Shown piece by piece: positions 1-12,598 of a DNA stretch of 64,000 bases; positions within the stretch are counted from its first letter, which is position 1; each line of letters begins with the position of its first letter. Origin of the DNA: Certhia americana (lineage: Eukaryota > Chordata > Aves > Passeriformes > Certhiidae); contig CM031872.1 in the NCBI GenBank assembly GCA_018697195.1, forward strand, positions 9,357,924 through 9,421,923, in the 5' to 3' direction. The position numbers and the translations under genes were made by a program. The notes beneath the pieces were generated by a model. It was given only the letters and a program-made list of their open reading frames with translations. It searched no databases and was not told where the DNA came from.

Positions 1-47
1 AAAGAAAGAAAGAAAGAAAGACAGAAAGAAAGAAAGAAAGAAAGAAA
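1..47. repeat. (AAAG)n microsatellite
   Basis: Tetranucleotide AAAG repeated about eleven times with one interruption (GACAG). It starts at the window edge, so its true length is unknown. It is purine-only on the + strand and runs into AT-rich unique sequence. Confidence 0.95.
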
Positions 48-3000
48 TTTATTAAAAATCCTGACCACTCCTTGCTACTTCCTGGATCTATTGTCTCCCT
101 GACAAAGTAATGCCCGTCAGGGTATTCACCTTCCCAGCCTCAATCATGGCATCTCAATTTCCCCAGATTTCCCTCAAAACCCTGTCAATAACCCACCAGA
201 GTAGTGATTCCCATTACTGCCATGGCTGTGAAAGAAGGCCTTGATGCACAGGCCACCTTCTATTCCCAAGAGCCCTGCTCCTGAATGATACCTGTGTTGG
301 ACAGCCAAGATTCCACCAGAGCCCCTCTGCCAGCCGGACACCTTGTGAGCAGCAGTGCCAAGACTGCCTTAGGTGAAAACGTGTTTCACTGGAAATGAGG
401 GGAAAATGCCAGCCAGGCCATGGCTTCATCCAGAAAGTGCAGGAAAGTCACTGCCACCCTCCTGGCTGCTGCATCCCCAGAGTGCTTCATCACCACCCCA
501 GGGCCAACAGCTCCAACAGTGCCACTGTCCCTCCTTTCCTTTTTCTCTGCCTTACGATTTCCTCCTTTGCCCCCCTGATCCTTGCCAGCTGTTGCAAGAA
601 GCATATAATGACTCCCTCATCCCTCTCTCTCAGAGTACATCCTGTCAGGAGCAGCTTTACCCCACTGAAGAAGGAAGAGCAGAGCAATCTTCTCTGGAGA
701 GAAGCTTGGAGCTTCTGTGCATGAGAGAGCAGCTCCTTGGCATGGCAGCAGAACAACACACCCAAAACAAAGCCACCCTGACATGAGATAACATTAACAC
801 AGCTGATGTTGCAACACTGGGTCTATAGCTTCTAGGTACTCTCTGAGGAGAAAGGAGGGTGTAATTAGCTTGGAGATGCCCCAGCAGAACTCTACAGTGT
901 CCCATAGTGATGGTTCCCAGCTGTGAAGGCAGAACAATGGCAGAAAAAGCAGGATCACCATGGAACCACCAGCTTTGGAGAGGATGGATAGAGGGTGTTT
1001 GAGGTCCATATTTCTTGGCAGTCATCATGTCCTTGCTTTCATCCTGCTGGCTGTGAAGATGAAGATTTGCAGATGTGCTTCTAAAGGCAACACAGTAAGA
1101 ACTGGCCCAGCTATTCACAGTTTTCCCATCTGTCTCAGAGCTTGAGGCAAGGTGTTCCCCCCACTTCCCCACTTTCCCAAAAGGCCACAGAAGGTCCCAT
1201 GTTAGCCAGAATGTGAATTGTAACATCCTTTGGTGGAGTGAAGAACCAGAAGGAGGTGATAATAAGCCACTGCAGGCTGGTGCTTTTGTCTCCAGTGAAG
1301 AAACAGCAGCTCATTACAGTCTGTGAAGTGCCAGAGTCCCTGTTCTGCTGGGATGCCCAACAAAGCCCTTGGATAGAGGTCAGATGAGTTGCCTCTGACT
1401 CCCTGTGCTGCTGGAACAATTCCTACTGTGCCACAGCTCGAGTTGGTGCCCAAGGCTGCCAACTGAGGGGCTGGTCCTGCTCAAGCTACAGAGCATCAGT
1501 GAGAGCTGGTGATGGATCGAGCTGTCCTTGGCACAGCAAAGGAGGGCTTTCCTCAGGTTCTGCATCCCACATGTCCCTGTGGCCCTGCCACAGCCTTCAA
1601 AAGGGCACTGCAACACACATCAATCCCTCCAGCTCCTCAGGGAAGGGTATTCCCTGGCAGCACCTGCATATCTGTGCAATATCTGCTGCTGTCCCCATCA
1701 GTTGGGATACCCCAACCCTGTTCCCTCAGCCACAGACACCCTGCAGCCCCCAGGCCCAGCTCTGCTGAGGTTGGGACTTTGAGGGTAAGTTTTGCTTTTA
1801 GGGGAGGTTTCGCTTGTCTTTTCACTGATCTGTGGGTGGGTGGATTTCAGCCTCATCTCACAGCATTAGTCTTGTGTGCCAGGTGGGTTATCCCAAGAGT
1901 GACACATCCCTTTAGGACCTTCCTTGTTCCACTCATGGGATGGCTGCAGTCCTCCATGAAGAGACAGCAGTGCTCAGGGTGTCTGTGGCTGCAGGGGATG
2001 AGCAGGAGACAGGGAATAAATATTCAGAAGGAGAGAGAGAATGAATACTCTTCCTCCAGATGTGCCAAGGAGAAAGGAGAGACAAGCAAAGCCCTGGACC
2101 CCTGCAGGGAGCTCCACAATGAGAATGTTCACAGCTAACCATCCCTGCTGCTCAGCCTACCAACACTCTGCAGAGCTTGGCCATCATCGGCCCTGGGGAC
2201 ATGGGCGAGAGGAAGGTTGTGACCCCTGTCAAATTGGGAAATCTTTACCCCTCCCAACCTCATAGTCCCTCTAAACAAGAACCAGACACTCCACAGCTTG
2301 CTACCCCTTGGTAGGGCTTGTTCTCATTCTCCTGGGGGCTTGGCTTCCATCTGGACTGCTGGTAGAAATCCAGCCTGGGCTGGTAGTGACTTCAAAAGGC
2401 AGTGTCATCTGAGGAGCAGTGGGTGGTCCACGGCAAGCGAGCTGATGGCTGTCTGTTCTTATAAAAGCCACCACTGTAGGGGCCCCTGCTTTCAGAAGAA
2501 AGGCAAGGGCTGCACTGGGAGCAGAGCTTGTCCTCGGCCCGAGGGACAGTCACCTTAGTGAGCTGGCACAGGGAGGTGCCTGAGGGGCAGAGCTCCTGAT
2601 CTGTCCCCACTGGGTTTGTCCCCAGCACTGCTGGGCAGCCCTGGCTCCACTTTCCACAGGCAGCAGTGCAAACCAAAGCCCAGCAATAACGCACACGGGA
2701 GAGGGGGACTCTCTGAGCATCCCAGGCTGGATCCCAATAAGACAAACTCCAGCTGGGCTCTGGGAGCTCAAGGGTAGCCAACAGGGCCCTGCAATGGCCT
2801 CAGTGTTGGCATGGAGATGGTGGCAGGCAGGGATGCTGTGTGCCAGCTGGAAGGATGCCAGCCAGAACTGCAGTGCCCACTGTCCCTGTGCCCCAGAGCC
2901 CCCAAATCCAGGGGCACAGGGCAAGGAAGTGACAGTGGGCAGGAGGTTCTCACAGCTCCAGCAGGCAGACAGGAAGGGTGGAGGGCAGGATGGGGGGACA

Positions 3001-3744
3001 GAGGGGCCCAAAACAAATAATAAAAACAAAATCCCAGTAAGCATGTTAGAATTCTTTTGAAGTGCAGAGGAGCTTTCAGGCAGGGTTATGCACATCTCCC
3101 AGCCCGGCGTGATTTACACATTCCTTGCAAGCAAAGGAATCTTCCCTGATTTGAAGTAAAACAGATGTTTTGGGGTTTTCTTTCCCCCCTCCTCACCCTC
3201 TTTTAATAATTTCTTTATTGAAATGGTGGCTATACAGCCAACCAGCCCAGAGCCAGAGCCCTGCTACCCCAGAAGCCAGGACTGGAGAGCCTCTGTCCTG
3301 CACCATGGGAGAGCCCCTTGTCATTGCAGTGACTGTACTTGGGAGCTTCCAGAGCTGTGGAGCCAGCCATGCTCTCCTGCAAATGCTGCTCCAGAGGTAT
3401 CTCTCCCTGCATGTTTCTTCCCTTGTTTTTTGCTCTGCTGGGAAGGACTGCAACTCCCTGCAGCTTTTCTTCCTCTGCAGCTACAGCTGATCCTCCATCC
3501 CTGCTCCATCAGCTCAGGTCCAGGAAACCTTCTAACCTCCCCCACCAGTCCAGTTTGATGGTGGGACTTGCTCTTGTTTCCACAGCTTAGTGTCACACCT
3601 CACCCCAGTTGTGCTCTGTTCCAGCAGTGAGGATTGGGAAGGGCAGCCTGGTCCATGTCCAGGCACTGGCAGCAGCAGCTCACACACCCCAAGTGAAATA
3701 ACCCAGCACAAGGAATGGTGTTGGGCAGGCTGGAGCTGGGATAT
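48..3744. other. Unique non-coding DNA, no gene seen
   Basis: No repeat family, RNA gene or coding exon is recognised. Open frames of up to 209 codons occur on both strands, but overlapping frames are equally open. Their translations are rich in Ser, Pro, Leu and Cys, as expected from random reading of CA/TG-rich sequence. CpG is scarce throughout, consistent with methylated non-coding vertebrate DNA. Confidence 0.6.
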
Positions 3745-3835
3745 CTGTTGATTTCAGCACTATGTGAACTCAGTCAAGTCACTTTGCCTCTATTTTTGTC
3801 ACAAGTTTTCCACACAGGAAAATTATTTGGAGAAG
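3745..3835 (-). repeat. Possible MIR-like SINE remnant
   Basis: The stretch reading 'caagtcactttgcctc' followed by 'aagttttcc' resembles the complement of the MIR 3' half (the 'gaggaaactgaggca...aagtgacttg' block). The match is short and diverged. It could be chance; a profile search against MIR would settle it. Confidence 0.3.
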
Positions 3836-5390
3836 GAGCATCCATTTCCCAGAGGGATGCAGAGCACCAAGTGCAGTGGGGCTTCTGAGTGCTGGTCAAT
3901 TCTGCAAACTACCAGCACAGCCATGCCCTTGAGTTTATACTCAGAACAATAAGTCATGGCCAGTAGCAAATCCATCCAACTGCCCCATCTTTCTTTTCTT
4001 TCTCTTTTTTTTTTTCTCCTTTTAAACCCTGTTGTTCTTTCTCAGTACATCGTTGGTGGCAGGGTGGGAAGGTTTTTTGTAACACATTCACGTACCAGTG
4101 GGACTCACTCCCATTCCCGTCTGGTACAAGAGATTGCACAAGAGAGAGAAACAAATGGGGATGAGGAAATGCATGTTTATGAGAGGCAGCGCTGTCATCG
4201 TGAGCGAGGGACCCCCCGCAGGAGAGCCAGCCTGGGAGCCAGTGGATTTCCATTCTCTCCTAACACTCCATTCATGCCTCGTTTTGTACCTCCCTGGAGG
4301 CCCCAGGACTGGCCGGGGTCCCACGGCCCTGTGCGGGACTCCCACCCCCCCTTGTGCCGCCTCCTGTGATATTTGTTGTTGGGTGGAAAGAGGGAGATGT
4401 TGTCTCATAAAAATAACGGGTTGAGAAAGAGCAGCAGCTTTTGCCGTTCCATGCACTCCTTGTTTTCCTCCTGCAGCAGAGGAAGCTCTTCCCTTCTGTG
4501 TCACCTCTCCTTTGCCACACACCTTGTGCTCCCCTGCTGCCCATCCTGGCAGCACTACGTGAAATAACATTTCACTATGGGAAATAACATCCTCTCTAAC
4601 ATCCACATCCATGAAGCCTCTCATGGACCATCCTGCTCATGCTGTGGTTGCTACCATGAGCCTTCTCCTGACCTGACCAGGAACCCTGCCTATAATCCAA
4701 ACCACATTGCTGCCTGATACAATACAGTCACCAGTGAATAACCTTGACTGCAGCAGTCTGGAAGAGCCAGGGATCCTATGTCACTGCTATTAATGATTAT
4801 GGATTGTGTATCATTTGCAGATGACACAGAGAGGGTCTCATCTCTACTCCCCACCCAGCCACCTCCCCCAGGATAGTGCCTGCCCCCCCTCACTTCAGGT
4901 GGCCCTAAGTGAAAGCCACCTGGGTGAAAATTCCTCCTGCCTGATGCTGGTGTGCACACAAGGAATGGGAATGGCTGATTGCTGCACTCCCTTGTGTGCT
5001 GCAGAGCTCCTAGCCATGGGGCTGGGATCCCCCCACAAACAGGTGGGGTATTAATAAAACCAAAAGTAATTGTCCAGGCACACATACTACAACCCACTTG
5101 GGTCCCTCTCCTGTCTGCTCCTACCAGCCCCCTGCCTCCCCCTGCTTTCTCCACACACCTCAATTTCATTATCTCTGATCTGGAGATGCCCATTACATGC
5201 TTTTTGCCAACATAAATATTTAATCCTGGGGCATTGCACGGAAAGGCCCTTGTGGAGTTAATCCTTCAACTCATGTTTCCACTTGGAAAACAATTTAGCT
5301 TGTGGCAGGGCAGCAGGTACGAGGCAGAGACAGAGCCAAGAGCTGGAGGTGGCCAGGAAGAGCTTGGGAGCTGTGTGTGGGGTGATGCAG
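3836..5390. other. Unique non-coding DNA
   Basis: The stretch holds a short T-rich tract near 4004-4017 and otherwise unique sequence. No gene, RNA or repeat family is recognised, and none of the frames encodes a recognisable product. Confidence 0.5.
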
Positions 5391-5566
5391 GTGGGCTTCA
5401 TGCTGTGGGGTGGGCTTCATTCCATGGGCTTCATTCTATGGGGTGGGCTTCATGCTGTGGGGAGGGCTTCATTCTATGGGGTAGGCTTCATGATGTGGGG
5501 TGGGCTTCATTCCATGGGCTTCATTCTATGGAATGGGCTTCATGCTGTGGGGAGGGGTGGCTCTTC
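5391..5566. repeat. Minisatellite with 90-bp higher-order unit
   Basis: The basic units are 'tgggcttcatgctgtgggg' (19 bp) and a shorter 'tgggcttcattcca' variant. They are arranged so that a 90-bp block (5391-5480) is repeated nearly exactly from 5481, with only a few substitutions. Because 90 is a multiple of three, the + frame through it stays open and reads as a repeated Trp/Gly/His-rich peptide inside an open frame at 5283-5882. That frame shows no known domain, and I regard it as incidental. Such arrays often vary in copy number between individuals. Confidence 0.9.
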
Positions 5567-7309
5567 TGGAGCTCTTCTTCGCTGGGGTGGGTCTGCTGGA
5601 GCAGTGATCAGGAGGGTTTGGACAGGTAATGGAAAACCTGGGCTTCAGCAGTGTTTGGGACACCTTGTTCTCTGTGTGCTCTCACTTGCAGCAACATGGA
5701 AAGCCCAGAGTTTATCAGCTTGCTTCACCTGCCAGTGTGGGTCTAAGCAGCCACACGATCCCACACTGCTCCACCAAACACCTCCAAATCCACCTGCACA
5801 CCCAGCTCGAGCAGGACCAATATTTACACCAGGATCTTGCCGTGATTTTACCTGTGGGCTATGCAGTAAGGGTTATGGATGACTGGTGTGTTTATGGGGC
5901 TATTGAGAAGCACTAAGGTACCTGCTGTGATATGGGACAGACCCTCAGCAAAGTGAGATGCCCCAGCCCCAGGTCCAAAGCTATAAAGAGCATGGACAGA
6001 AATGCACCCTGGTCCTCATCCATCCACCTCTGTGCCCTCAGGAGGGCAGCACCTGTGGGAATGCAACACCATGAAACATCCACCAACCTAACAAAGCCCC
6101 CGGAGGGGAGTGGCACAATGGGCAAAGACCACCCTGAAATGTAAGGCCAGGAGTACAACTTGTGGCAGCTGAAATGGCTTGAAATCCTTCCCCTTACATC
6201 AGCAGTGATGCGTCAAAACACTGAGGAAGTATTTTGGTTTCAGTTGCTTTGTCTGAGTGGTTTCCCCAGCAGCCTGGGGTGGGTCTCCTGGAGACCAACC
6301 AACCCTCCCCAACATTCCCTGTCCCGTGTGAGAAACCGGGGTGTGCAAAGCCTCTGTGTGCAGGACACATCCCCACAGACCCTGCCCAGAAAGGCTGGAA
6401 GACTGGGATGTTGCAATGATGCAAACCAGAGGGAAGGAAAACATGAAAGTATCCCAGCCCTGTGGCAGGGCCTTCTGTTTGGGGTTGTGCAATGAGATGA
6501 GGAGGGGAGGCAGCTGCAGGGCAGTGGGAGATGCTCAGAGGGAAGGAGAAAACTGGCATGCTCCAGACCTAGCTCAGGATGCTGGTGCCATGGGCTGCTC
6601 TACGGTTTCCCTGGCAGAAATCAAGAGAAGAAAAGATGGAAGAAAAATAACAGACTCTGATCCAGGGATATGACAGCCCAGAGCTGTGGCAAGATGTGCC
6701 CAAGCCCAGCACACTGTTTGGATAAGCATGTCCCTGTGACCCAGCTTTGAGCTCCCTTCACACCCATCCTGCCAGGGCAGTGTCTCCACGTTTAACTCCA
6801 CACAATGAAAACAGGACCCCACTGACCCCTCCATCCACCACCCCCTGAACAACCAGCATCCCACAGACCCTACTTTTTTTCTTTTTTCTTTTTTTTTTTT
6901 TTTTTAATGACACTTCTGCATCATGACATAAGCTTTGGCTCTGAAGGTTTTTAATGAAAGCCAGGGTATTTGTTTGTTTTTTTGTTTTTTTTTTTTCACC
7001 TTCTCATAATAGAAAACATATTGCTGTATAATCAAGTTTATCTCATTCCTAATGAGGGAAGTGTGTGAGGTGACCAGGAGCAATGAGGGCACATGTGGTG
7101 GGAGCAATTGCTCTGAAGGTACTCCAAGGAAATATCCTTGGAAGTGGCATCAGATGGGAGTGACCAAGCAGAGACCAATGGGCTACAGCTCAGCACAGAG
7201 CATCACCCACAGCAAGCCCCACCTGGATGCCATTCTGCAGCTCACCAGCTGCTCCTCAGATTTTTCTCCCATTTTACTGCAGGTGTCTTCACTGCATTGG
7301 AAGCCCAGC
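5567..7309. other. Non-coding DNA with T-rich tracts
   Basis: Mostly unique sequence. There are homopolymer-like T tracts at about 6874-6905 and 6970-6996. No gene or recognised transposon is visible. Confidence 0.5.
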
Positions 7310-7385
7310 AAAGGGTGTGGTTCAGTTTTAATACCTGTTTTACAGGTGGGAAAACTCAGGAAGAAGCAGCTACTTTATGATGTCA
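7310..7385 (+). repeat. Possible MIR-like SINE remnant
   Basis: 'Tacctgttttacaggtggg' followed by 'aaaactcagg' and, further on, 'gatgtcacagg' follows the order of the MIR core ('attttacagatgagg', 'aaactgagg', 'ggtcacacag'). The spacing is roughly right but divergence is high, so this is tentative. Confidence 0.3.
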
Positions 7386-9649
7386 CAGGTTGATTTTCTG
7401 ATGTCTGTCATATCACAAATTCAGCTGAAGCCAATAGGAGCTGTGGCTCTGATGGTGAAGCCTTGAAGATGATGCTTCCAAAATAGAGATATCTCAATTT
7501 ACTCGCTACTTTTGAAAACAGAGGCAGGGGGAAAACAACCCAAACTCCAAGGAATAAATTAGGGCCATTTGAGATCTGGGAAGGGGCTCCACTGCCCACA
7601 GCTCTCCCATGACAAACTCCCTGTAGAAACTCCCTGTTCCTCTGGGAAAGAGCCATGGCCCTCAAGGGGAGAAGGGGTGGCAGAGCTGGAGAGGTCAATT
7701 TGTGCTAATGAACTCCAGTACAGCATTATCAGGAGGTGTGTTCTTACTGGTGAAATGTTCTGCACAAGTCAGAGATTAAAAGAGATATATTAAAAAAAAA
7801 ACCCCAAAAAAAAAAAAAAAACACAAAAGGAAGATGAAAACAACAAAGTGTTCTCCGGGAGACAAGGCTGCTGAAGGACTCTCTGTGCTGTTGTTGTTAC
7901 AAGAAAAGGATGGGCTCTGATGTGCTGCAGGTGTCCTTTGGAAAAATGAAACAAACAAACAAACAAAAAAAGACTAGTTTTATGGACTTGCAGCCATATG
8001 TGAGAGAAATGCACATTTCTGGGCTGAGCTGGGACAGAACTTGTAGCTCATAGCATCCAAAATTTGCTTTTGAGAGTGAACAAAAAAATGGCCAGGTAGG
8101 ATTAGCTTGTGACTTATCCTTTTATTCAGAGAAGTCTCACTGCTAAGTATCTCCACTTTTGGGGCCTGGTGTCCCACCCAGAATCTGTCTGAGCTGACTG
8201 ACCCCTCAGGCTGTGGGTTCAGATAAGACCTGTGGGTTCAGTAGTGACTGAGCACCTGGGCACCACAGGAACTGGTCACATCCTTCCTTGGGCATGTTTG
8301 TGGACAGAATTGTGCTGCTTTTTACCATCCTTTAAAGCTTGAATAAGCCCAAATCTTGAGTTGTCTGGAAACATCAGGTTGAGCATGATGCAGGGCAGCT
8401 GCCAAACTTCTCACTCTCAGGTACCTGGGTCCCAGACTAAAGGAAATTAGGAAGAGAATACAATTTGTTTCAAGGAGCATCTCTTTATCACCTGATGAAC
8501 AAAGCAATTCTCCTAAGTGTTCTCCTGAAGTGGGGCTTATGTGAAATGTGAGCACAGTCATTCCTCACCTCTGCTCAGCTCTAGATAACTGAGGAGCTAC
8601 AGGCATGTCACACCTCTCCCTTCCAGTTTCCCTCACTAGGACACAGACAACAAGGACATTTGCCCTTCCCCTCACTCCCTTCTTCTCTACAAGATAAAAA
8701 AATAAACAGGGTGTGTCCCTTGTGCCCTGGAATGGGAGTGTATTCATCCTGTGCTGAAAGAATCAAACCAACACAACCCTCAGCTTTCCAGCCTTCAGGA
8801 CGAGGGTGCTCTGCACCATGGAGACCTGATGAACAAAACAAATGGCTCCAAGGCAGTAGCACGATGCAGGTTTGGCTGGCTTAGAGCAAATCAAAGCCAG
8901 CAACGCCCGTGTTGATATTTATACCACAGCTCTTGCACTCCCTCTCCCATTAGTCCATGAGATAAGACTTGGATGTGGAGCTGCATTAGGTTTCTGCAAG
9001 TTAGGAATAAGAATACTCTCCAAGTGTGTGACTAGAAGGGGTTGGTGATATGGGATTGTTGATGGGAAAAAGGTGGATTTGTAAAGATCCGTTTGTCTAC
9101 CAACAGGCAAAGAGCCCACAATCTTCCTCTCCACCCCATTGCCATTACCAGGAAGAATGCTATATTAGCACAGACCCCCAGCTGCAATACCTCACAAAAT
9201 AACCCCTCCATGCCTTTTCCTCACTACACCACTGCCAGCCTTCCTCCAGCCACCTCCAGAGGGACAATGTGAATGAGCCTGGACCCAGACAGGTTTGGGA
9301 TTTAGAGGCTGGCAGTTTTTAGTGACAAGACTAATAATGTTGTTTCAATCTGATTGTCCTGAGGAAGGGACAGAGACGACACAGCCATGGGAGGCAGCAA
9401 AAGCTGTTCTGTTGCTCTCTGTGGCATGAGGTATGAGCAGAAGCAAAGAACTTGGGAAGGAAAACCTGGTCTTTCAGCAAAAAGGTGTGAGATGTCCATA
9501 AACTTGGCAGATCTTAAAGAAGAAGTTTCTATTGATGTCAGAGAAAGGCATCTCCTGACTCCAGATCTGTCCCAGGAGGTTGAGTACTGGTGGCAGAGAC
9601 AGATCAGAAGGAAGATTCAGGTACAAACACAATTTTTAGAAGGGTGATG
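7386..9649. other. Unique non-coding DNA
   Basis: A-rich tracts lie at about 7791-7825 and an (AAAC)n-like run at about 7948-7968. The frame at 9387-9647 encodes a polar 86-residue peptide that looks more protein-like than its neighbours, but it matches nothing I recognise and has no clear exon borders. Confidence 0.45.
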
Positions 9650-9795
9650 GCAAACAGACAGCATAGCAACACTGCAGCAGCACCTGGAGGCCTTGATCTG
9701 AGCCACCCAGGCCAGGCTGGGCACAAAGACAGCATAAGAGAGATTAAAACCTGAGTTTTTAAAAGGGATGGGTAAACAGGTGATGATGGAAGCGA
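9650..9795 (+). repeat. Possible old amniote SINE (MIR-related) remnant
   Basis: The order 'agcacctggaggccttgat', 'ctgggcacaaagacag', 'aaaagggatggg' resembles a widespread reptile/bird interspersed repeat whose copies read 'agcacctggaggccctaatcagg', then a 'gtacaaacac' and 'agacagtccctgcccc' block, and end in a MIR-like tail. The tail is not clear here. The assignment is from memory of the family and needs a profile search. Confidence 0.35.
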
Positions 9796-12582
9796 TACAA
9801 AATGATCTCCTTAAACCCCTCAGCAGAGTAAATGGTGAAGTTGGGAAGACTGGCCAGATTTTACTGGCTATGAAAAGACCATGAATGCCTTCTCTGTGGT
9901 TTTTAGATGTGTATCCTCCTGATGCTGGAACCTCAGCAGGAACCCAACCCACCTCCATAAATGACTTTGAAATGAAAATCAGTGCAGAGAGGTTATACCC
10001 TTCTGCTGAACCCTGTACAGACCATCTTTCCTGGAGCAATCCCCCTGCAAAGCCAGTGATCCATACACAGCCCAGGTGAGCCCAGAGGGTTCCATGCTAG
10101 CCTCACTTCAGCAAAAACAACCACACACCTGAGCCAGCATTTGGGCAAGCCTGGCTCTGCTACAACCCCAAAGTGCTGAGAAAGAATGAGCCTACATTTG
10201 GAGTGCAGGCCTAGGATTTTGCAAACACTTGTTCAGCTCCTGATTTGCCTTGTTTGAGCTTCCGCAAGCCAGGAATGCCTGAGGAGAAACTGCAGCCGTG
10301 CAGTGCTCGGCTTTGGGAGGCTGCAGAGCACGTGGAATGGGAGAGGGGATTTCAGTGAAGCAGCACTGCTCCTGTGCACACAGGGGACCCAGCCAAGGGC
10401 TGTAACAGATGAGTTTTAACCCATGCCACTGAGCTGCTTGGGATCTGTCTCTGATCGCTCCAGTGCTCATTCACGTGTCTTCCTGACTAAAGACCAACAA
10501 CAATTAGCATCATATAAGGAGCAGGGGACTGCTGCCAGCATTAACACACTCCTGAGCACCAAGGGTTTTCCATTCCACTTTTTATCCCAGCTATGCACAC
10601 AGCAGAGGTCACTCTGCATTAATCAGCCTTGCTCCTGGCCAGCTCCTTCAGCCTGTGGGATTGCAGCCGCTGCCTCTCCATGCTCTCCAGGGCTCTCCCT
10701 GCTCCACACCTCTGCCTTTTTCCTTAAGCTCACTAAAAAGGGATGTTCCATGTTATCCCAAGCTGAGCCTGGCCATGCTGTCGATGGCCTGCAGACCCTA
10801 CAGAGGGTGACACTGCCTGGGCAGGACTTGGTGGGTCCTTGTGTTGTCATTCTGAGCTCTGACTGAATCCCCTTCCCTCCAACAGCAGTCCTGAATCTTC
10901 AACCCCTAGGAAGAGGTTTGCACCTTTCCAACACCCCTGAAACGTGCTCTCCCAGAGCCTTTGGGCTGGTTCATGATCACCCTGGGGAAACCCCATCTGA
11001 GCCAGCAAAGGGAATGTAAAGTCAAGGCTTCTTCACAGCATATGAACACGCTCCAAGGAAAGGCTCTGGAAGGAATCCTGATGACTTCCATATTATTTCC
11101 AGTAAATTTTGTGCTGATTCTTGGCACAAACACTGGAAATGAATAAGCTAGGTCAGGAATGTAAATAAAGTGAAACATTGGGATTTAATCTCATCTATAA
11201 TTATAGTATCTGCGGTGCAGGGAAGAGGTTGGTGTGCTTGCACTGCAGCTTCACTGAGGAGCTGGAGGGGGTTTTCATTTCCCTTTCCAGAATTTCCCTT
11301 TTTGGCTGAGGGATACTTGGTGTCTCCCCAAGTATGTGAAGCAAACGTGCTGGGCTGGCAAAGCTGCCTTCTGGTAGCCAGGCAGGTACATCTCAGCCAT
11401 GAGGCATCTCTAGGCAGATCCTGAGCAACGGGGTGAGAGCTGAGATGGATCAGGGAGGTTGTGGGGTGCCCCAGGGGAAGCTCCTGCCTCCTCAGTGAAG
11501 AGACTGGATGGGTTTGTGGGGTGCTCAGTCCTCCAAGATGAGTTTGATCTCTAAGACAAGCCAGAGTCCTTTCTCCTCACTGTTGTTTTGTTTTTGGTTC
11601 ATCACAAGCTGCCTGTCAAAGTCTGATGCTCCCAAGGCTCCCAAACCATCCATCTGAGTGGCACTGGCTGCTGTCCAGGCTGGCTGGTCCATGCAAGGTG
11701 AGTTCTTCACAGACACATTGACATCTCTCCCTCTGCCCTCCTCACCTCATCCTCTTCCAGATCCACCTGGGAAGAAGCTTGACAGACAGCTCTGGTCTAG
11801 CTGACCTCAGGGGAGAGCAATCCTTTCTCCATTTCACAAGAATATAAGATTTTTGCTTTTTAAGAGCTGCAAAAAAACTCAACAGTCTTTAAGAACCATC
11901 CTCAGTATGCCTGTGTAGGTCCATGGTTGTATCCATGGCAATACATTCCCATGAATGCAGAATGGAGCTCCATGGATGGGCACCTGTGTGTGGCAGACTG
12001 TCAGGGGTGTCCACACGTGTACACGAGCCTTTGGAGCATGTGTCTTTGCTGCCATGATCTACTTTCCTTGGAAAGCCCTCTATGCAGGGACTGGCACCTT
12101 AACCCCAATGTGTTAAAGGCAAGGGGAAGAAAAGGGCTGACAGGCAACATATTTTCATCAGACTGAAATTGCAAAGGACAAAGAAATTAGTTCTCCTTTT
12201 GTTCATTTATGTTTTGGAATTACAGAAGTCTCAAAAGCAAAGGAATCAATCAGGCTTTGTTTATTTGTTTGCTTGTAGAACATTTTTTGGGTTTGTTTTC
12301 ATACTCCAGCTCAGCTTTGATCTCAGGCTGGTAGTACTCCAAATGAATGGTCCAAAGCAGAGTGTAATTGCTGTAGGTACTTTAGAAGAAGAGGGACAGG
12401 ATGTTCAACACATTTACAGGGAAGAAGAGACTTCCACAATCTCCCAGGCCCCTTGCTGGGGTTATGTGATACCCTCAGACTACTGCAGAAGCAAATAATT
12501 TGTTTTTGAAGAGCTCTTCAGATGCTGCAGGCTGTGTGCTTACCTCCCAGCCTAGAGAACAGCACAGGGCCCTGCGAGTGGC
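9796..12582. other. Unique non-coding DNA
   Basis: No repeat family or gene is recognised. A few T-rich and A-rich patches occur (around 11850-11880 and 12250-12300). Confidence 0.45.
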
Positions 12583-12598
12583 TATAATCAGGATTATA
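12583..12598. promoter_or_regulatory. Palindromic TAATC/GATTA motif
   Basis: Two perfect 7-bp inverted arms (tataatc / gattata) are separated by two bases. GGATTA/TAATCC is the core bound by K50 homeodomain factors such as OTX and PITX. The palindrome is visible; any binding is inferred. A second AT-rich patch (ctattatagatagctattt) follows at about 12611-12629. Confidence 0.2.

Noticed and set aside
9387..9647. Polar 86-codon frame that looks protein-like
   Set aside because: No recognised homology or splice context; composition alone is not enough.
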